NCBI GenBank assembly: GCA_963541805.1
Contig: CAUTVF010000005.1
Location: forward strand, 1 to 25,607
Direction of reading: 5' to 3'
DNA length: 25,607 nt
Source: CAUTVF01 sp963541805
GTDB taxonomy: Bacteria; Pseudomonadota; Alphaproteobacteria; Rs-D84; CASDRH01
A program made the position numbers and the translations under genes. Shown here piece after piece: positions 21,608-25,607 of the stretch (position 1 is its first letter; each line of letters starts with the position of its first letter). The notes under the pieces were generated by a model, which saw only the letters and a program-made list of their open reading frames with translations, did not search any database and was not told the DNA's origin.

Positions 21608-24078
21608 TCCCAGTATTGAATTTAAATATGATTGATTATTTTTTGGTTCATGAACTGTCAAAGGTTGATATTTTTTTTATGTTCTGTGGAATTATTGGAA
21701 TATCTTTAATATCGAGTTTACTAATATTAAAATTTAAAGATATATTTTTAAATAAGCCTTATGATACTGAGATTGCTGATTTTATTCCTTTTGAGAATAT
21801 TCTTCCTGATAATAAAACCATGCTGTGTTCTGATGGTACTTTAGTTAGGGTTTTAAAATTAGATGGTTGCCAGAATTCTCTTGCAAATAAAAAGAATGTA
21901 GCAAAACTTTTTGACCTTAAGAAAAGATTTATTGATAGTTTGGCAGAAGTTGATATTGACTGCAGAATTATCACAATTCGTGAATTGGAAGAAAACAAAA
22001 TAAAAACACATCATAATATTCCTGTTTTAAAAGAAATAACAGATGTATGGATGAAAACAAATAGGTTGGTTTTTAATAATTCATATTACATAGTTATTTC
22101 TATAGAAAATACAAAAAAGGCGTATGAAGATATCTCTACTGCTACTGAGACAATAAAGTCTATATTAGATCCATATGGGGTTAAACTGTTGAATGCTAAT
22201 GATGATTTTTCAAATAGTAATTTGATTACACCTTTTATTAAAATATTAAATCCAATTTCTAAACCAAAGTTTAATATTAGTAATAATGATTTGAATGGTT
22301 ATTTTTCTAATCAGTTAGTATCAGAAGAGATTTTATTTTCTAAAAGAGGAAATATAAAGTTTAGATATGGTGAGCAAGAAAAATATATGTCTGTAATTGG
22401 AATTAAAAATTTAAGTGATAGTGCTGACGAACAAATGTTATCAGATATATTATCTTTAAATTATGAGTTAAATATTCTACAAAATTTTACTTCAATTCCA
22501 AAATCAAAAGCACAGGTAATTTTAACAAATCAGAAACGTATGTCTATGGCTGTATCTTTTTCGTATGATGTTGTGTCTCAATATGATGATGCTTTATCTG
22601 CAATTGAACAATCGGATACAGATCATCAAACATTAACAGATTTTTCTCAGACGATATTTGTTTATGGTAATAGTGAAAATGAATTAGATAATGCTGTTTT
22701 GGAAATAATGAAAATTTTCCGCAATTATGGATTTATTCCGATGAGGGAGAATTGGATTGCTCAAGCTTCATGGTTCTCACAATTTCCAACATATGATAAA
22801 TTTCCAAGAACGTATAGGTTGCTTTCAAAAGCAGTTGCTTGTTTGATTGATTTTAATAAGCAACCGACAGGTTTTACAAATTCAGATTGGGCACGTGAAC
22901 CAATAACCATATTTACGACGGCTCAAGGAACATCTTATCAATTTCAATTTCATGTAAATGATGATGAGGGGGCTGTTGGACATACAATTGCAATAGGACC
23001 AACAGGACAAGGTAAAACAACACTCTACTCTTTTATTGCATCTCAAGCGATGAGATTTGATAGATTAAAAACATTTTTCTTTGATCGTCATAGAGGGGCA
23101 GAAATATTTACATATGCAGTTGATGGTGATTATATTGGATTTGAAAGTTCTAAAAAGCAAATAAAGAAAGCTGATGAATTAGAGGGATCAGGAAGAAAAG
23201 TATCTCTTAATCCATTAAAAATAGAAGATTATCCAGAAAACAGAACATTTTTACGTAATTGGTTAAAAGAAATTACATTAGTAAATGATACACAATCAGA
23301 AGCAGAAATAGGACGAGCAATTACAACGATTTTTGATTATTTGGAGCCAGAAAAAAGAAGTTTAAAAAACATATATAAATCTGTTTTTTCTCCAACCGGT
23401 CAAATGAGGAAGGAAATTGAGAGATGGGTTGATGTCAATCAATATGGATATTTGTTTAATGCAGAAAATGATACTTTGAATTTAACAAATCGGTTTAATA
23501 CCTTTGACTTTACAAATATTTTGGATGATTCTGTTTTAGCTCCTGCTGTTATTTCGTATATAATGAATAGAATTCAGAATTTAACTGGAAGAACAGGGGA
23601 TCCAAGTCTTATCATTATTGATGAAACGGCTCCAATGCTGGAAAATCCCGTATTTCGTCATAATTTCGCAATTGGTCTTCAAGAAGGTAGAAAAAAGAGA
23701 CAGGTTTATTTGGCAGCATTTCAACAACCTAATATTATTGATAAACTTGGAATTGGTGAATTAATTAGAGGTCAGGCACAAACAGAAATATTTTTCCGAA
23801 ATACTCAAGCAGTGATTGATGATTATACAAATTGGAATTTTACAACAAAGGAATATGCCTTTATTAAGGGTGATTTATATAGGGATATGAAATATGCTAT
23901 TTTATTTAGGAAGCCTTCTCAAAATGAATCTGTAATTTTGAATGTTGATATATCTGGTTTAGGTGTATATTTACAATTATTCAATTCTGGCCGAAAAAAT
24001 GTATTATTGGCAGAGGAAATAAGAAAAAAATATAATATGAATTTTGTAAAGTATTATTTAGAACAATTTAAAAAATAA
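21604..24078 (+). CDS. virB4: Type IV secretion ATPase VirB4
   Basis: 824 residues. Membrane-associated ATPase that powers T4SS assembly and substrate transport. The CagE/VirB4 N-terminal domain (about 60-400) is followed by Walker A GPTGQGKT (about 466-473), the FFDRHRGAEIFTYAVDG segment, Walker B LIIIDETAPML (about 670) and GLQEGRKKRQVYLAAFQQPN. A hydrophobic stretch at about residues 21-44 (VDIFFMFCGIIGISLISSLL) precedes the family domain. The gene is coupled to virB3 and followed 17 bp later by a D,D-carboxypeptidase gene; virB6 is not adjacent. Confidence 0.95.
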   Translation: MIPVLNLNMIDYFLVHELSKVDIFFMFCGIIGISLISSLLILKFKDIFLNKPYDTEIADFIPFENILPDNKTMLCSDGTLVRVLKLDGCQNSLANKKNVAKLFDLKKRFIDSLAEVDIDCRIITIRELEENKIKTHHNIPVLKEITDVWMKTNRLVFNNSYYIVISIENTKKAYEDISTATETIKSILDPYGVKLLNANDDFSNSNLITPFIKILNPISKPKFNISNNDLNGYFSNQLVSEEILFSKRGNIKFRYGEQEKYMSVIGIKNLSDSADEQMLSDILSLNYELNILQNFTSIPKSKAQVILTNQKRMSMAVSFSYDVVSQYDDALSAIEQSDTDHQTLTDFSQTIFVYGNSENELDNAVLEIMKIFRNYGFIPMRENWIAQASWFSQFPTYDKFPRTYRLLSKAVACLIDFNKQPTGFTNSDWAREPITIFTTAQGTSYQFQFHVNDDEGAVGHTIAIGPTGQGKTTLYSFIASQAMRFDRLKTFFFDRHRGAEIFTYAVDGDYIGFESSKKQIKKADELEGSGRKVSLNPLKIEDYPENRTFLRNWLKEITLVNDTQSEAEIGRAITTIFDYLEPEKRSLKNIYKSVFSPTGQMRKEIERWVDVNQYGYLFNAENDTLNLTNRFNTFDFTNILDDSVLAPAVISYIMNRIQNLTGRTGDPSLIIIDETAPMLENPVFRHNFAIGLQEGRKKRQVYLAAFQQPNIIDKLGIGELIRGQAQTEIFFRNTQAVIDDYTNWNFTTKEYAFIKGDLYRDMKYAILFRKPSQNESVILNVDISGLGVYLQLFNSGRKNVLLAEEIRKKYNMNFVKYYLEQFKK

Positions 24079-24095
24079 ATTTATGAGATAATGAA

Positions 24096-24911
24096 GTGTT
24101 TATTTATATTTATAAAAAAAAATTCTGTTTTTTATTTCTATATTTCTTAATATTTCCGTCTTTTGTTCACTCTTCTCCTGTCCAATCATCAATTATTATT
24201 AATGCTGATACTGGTGAAATACTTCAATCATATAATGCAGATCAATTTGTATATCCTGCATCTTTAACAAAGATGATGACATTATATGTAACATTTGCGG
24301 GACTTCAAAAGGGATTGTTCAGTATAAGTGATGAGTTATTTGTTTCAAAAAAAGCATCAGATCAACCAAGAACAAAAATAGGACTAATAGCAGGAGATAG
24401 CATATCAATTGATACAGCAATCAAAGGCTTAATAATTAAATCAGCAAATGATATTGCAACTGTTTTGGCCGAAAATATATCAGTTTCAGAAACTGAATTT
24501 GCAAAATTAATGACAAAAACAGCAAATGATTTAGGTATGAAAAATACAGTTTTTAAAAATGCGTCTGGTCTGAATAATATTCTTCAACAAACAACAGCTG
24601 GGGATATGGCAATACTTATGATGGCATTGCAAAAACATTTTCCAGAATATTATAAGTATTTTTCCATAAAAAGTTTTAAATATAAAAATCAAACTTTTTA
24701 TAGTTATAATAGAATTTCAAATCAATATGAAGGAATAGATGCTTTAAAAAATGGTTATATTGATGAATCTGGATTCAATTTGATTGTATCTGCAAAAAAG
24801 GGAAAGAACAGAATAATTGCTGCATTATTCGGTGCAAAATCACAATTTGATAGGGATAAAGAAATGAAGCAATTACTAGATTATGGATTTATGGTGTTAG
24901 GTAGTGAATAA
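24096..24911 (+). CDS. D-alanyl-D-alanine carboxypeptidase (peptidase S11), short form
   Basis: 271 residues with a GTG start and a signal peptide (KKKFCFLFLYFLIFPSFVHS). Periplasmic serine peptidase of the PBP5/DacA type that trims the terminal D-Ala of peptidoglycan stem peptides. SxxK at 56-59 (SLTK) and SxN at 116-118 (SAN) are intact. The KTG triad is KNG at 218-220 within ALKNGYIDESGFNL. The C-terminal beta domain and membrane anchor of DacA are absent. The ribosome-binding site is weak. A run of nine A at 24113-24121 lies in the signal-peptide codons, and an upstream ATG at 24091 would join the frame if that run had ten A. Its place right after virB4 suggests co-transcription. Confidence 0.88.
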   Translation: MFIYIYKKKFCFLFLYFLIFPSFVHSSPVQSSIIINADTGEILQSYNADQFVYPASLTKMMTLYVTFAGLQKGLFSISDELFVSKKASDQPRTKIGLIAGDSISIDTAIKGLIIKSANDIATVLAENISVSETEFAKLMTKTANDLGMKNTVFKNASGLNNILQQTTAGDMAILMMALQKHFPEYYKYFSIKSFKYKNQTFYSYNRISNQYEGIDALKNGYIDESGFNLIVSAKKGKNRIIAALFGAKSQFDRDKEMKQLLDYGFMVLGSE

Positions 24912-25607
24912 CTATTTATTTCCAGTAAATTTGTTTTTCCAAATTTCTCTTTGATCTTCCGTTATTTTTTCAAACATAGTTTCTGGAATTTGAACTACTG
25001 TGTTCTCTTCTATCTTATTAAATTCAGATTGTAAATTATCAAAATTTATCCATTTTTTATCCGGTTTTAATGACAAAGTAGATAATATTTTTTTCGAAAA
25101 TACTGGACAGATAGGTTCAATTAACTTTCCATAAATATTTATTAAATTCATTGCTAGTATTAATATGATTTTTGTTTTTTCTGGATCTGTTTTTATAAGC
25201 AGCCAAGGAGAAGCTTTATCAATAAATTCATTACCGATTACCCACATTTCCCTGATATTTTCCATTGCTTTTCTGAAAAGTAAATTTTCCATCTTTTCTT
25301 TAAAAGACAAAATTAAATTGGATATTTTATCTATTACATATTTATATTCACTATAAACTGATCTTTTTAATTCAGTTTTTACTGGTAAAATAATATTCCC
25401 AAATTTTTTATCATAAAATTTTATTACTCTTAGAATAAAATTACCCAATATATCATTTAAATCCTTATTTATATCATTTGTAAATTTATCAAATGAAAAA
25501 TTAGTATCATCACTTTCAGGAGCATTTGCAAGTAACCAATAACGCCAATAATCGGCTGGTAATTCATTTAAAGCATCTTTAGCAAATACACCACGTCCCG
25601 ATGATTT
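24912..25607 (-). CDS. metG: Methionyl-tRNA synthetase, C-terminal part (5' end outside window)
   Basis: Class I synthetase for tRNA-Met. The frame is open to the right edge: the first visible residues are K-S-S-G-R-G-V-F, the end of the KMSKS-type loop, followed by ALNELPADYWRYWLLANAPE and TNFSFDKF. The anticodon-binding helical domain follows (NDILGNFILRVIKFYDKKFG, NEFIDKASPWLLIKTDPEKT). No C-terminal tRNA-binding EMAP-like domain is present, as usual for the short form. It converges with the carboxypeptidase gene, the stop codons abutting. Confidence 0.95.
   Translation of the reverse strand, partial: KSSGRGVFAKDALNELPADYWRYWLLANAPESDDTNFSFDKFTNDINKDLNDILGNFILRVIKFYDKKFGNIILPVKTELKRSVYSEYKYVIDKISNLILSFKEKMENLLFRKAMENIREMWVIGNEFIDKASPWLLIKTDPEKTKIILILAMNLINIYGKLIEPICPVFSKKILSTLSLKPDKKWINFDNLQSEFNKIEENTVVQIPETMFEKITEDQREIWKNKFTGNK

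Overview
The window is an AT-rich alphaproteobacterial chromosome segment, most likely from an intracellular or host-associated lineage (Rickettsiales or Holosporales type). That placement is inferred from the base composition, the virB3-virB4 pair with no other vir genes beside it, the INS-less type of prolyl-tRNA synthetase, ThyX instead of ThyA, and P22/SU10-like phage genes with Rickettsiales-style N termini. No species can be named.

The flanks are ordinary housekeeping genes. On the left are the 3' part of proS, then pnp with a clean terminator. On the right, leftward, are tRNA-Ser(GGA), thyX, tRNA-His(GTG), murF and a secreted HExxH protein. Then, rightward, come virB3-virB4 (4-nt overlap) and a D,D-carboxypeptidase. 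The 3' part of metG runs off the right edge on the minus strand.

The accessory part is a 14.2-kb island (about 3684-17935) bounded by an exact 62-bp direct repeat. Its backbone is phage-like. On the left are small phage-type genes, including one resembling DUF6362. On the right are a conserved phage accessory protein, a SU10-like head-tail adaptor, a P22 gp10-like tail-hub/stabilisation protein and a 954-residue pilot/ejection-like protein. No integrase, large terminase, portal or major capsid gene is visible. The middle instead holds a dense cargo of conflict genes: a HicB antitoxin with a decayed hicA, two tandem HigA-like antidote proteins without toxins, a cytosine-C5 methyltransferase coupled to an OLD-like ATPase-TOPRIM protein, a Panacea (DUF4065) antitoxin overlapping a small MazF-like candidate toxin, and rhuM as a self-contained 'moron' with its own promoter and terminator.

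The most interesting signals are these. (1) The right-hand 62-bp repeat carries a near-consensus promoter whose -35 box lies just outside the repeat and is missing from the left copy; excision or circularisation would place that promoter upstream of the left-end genes. (2) The methyltransferase/ATPase-TOPRIM pair could be a restriction-modification-like defence unit with no classical endonuclease. Its methyltransferase start is preceded by a short leader ORF and paired ATTGCGYAAT sites. (3) rhuM is predicted to be leaderless, with an operator dyad over its promoter. (4) The pilot protein carries a tandemly duplicated module of about 186 residues. All functional calls rest on motif recognition by eye; no database search was run.
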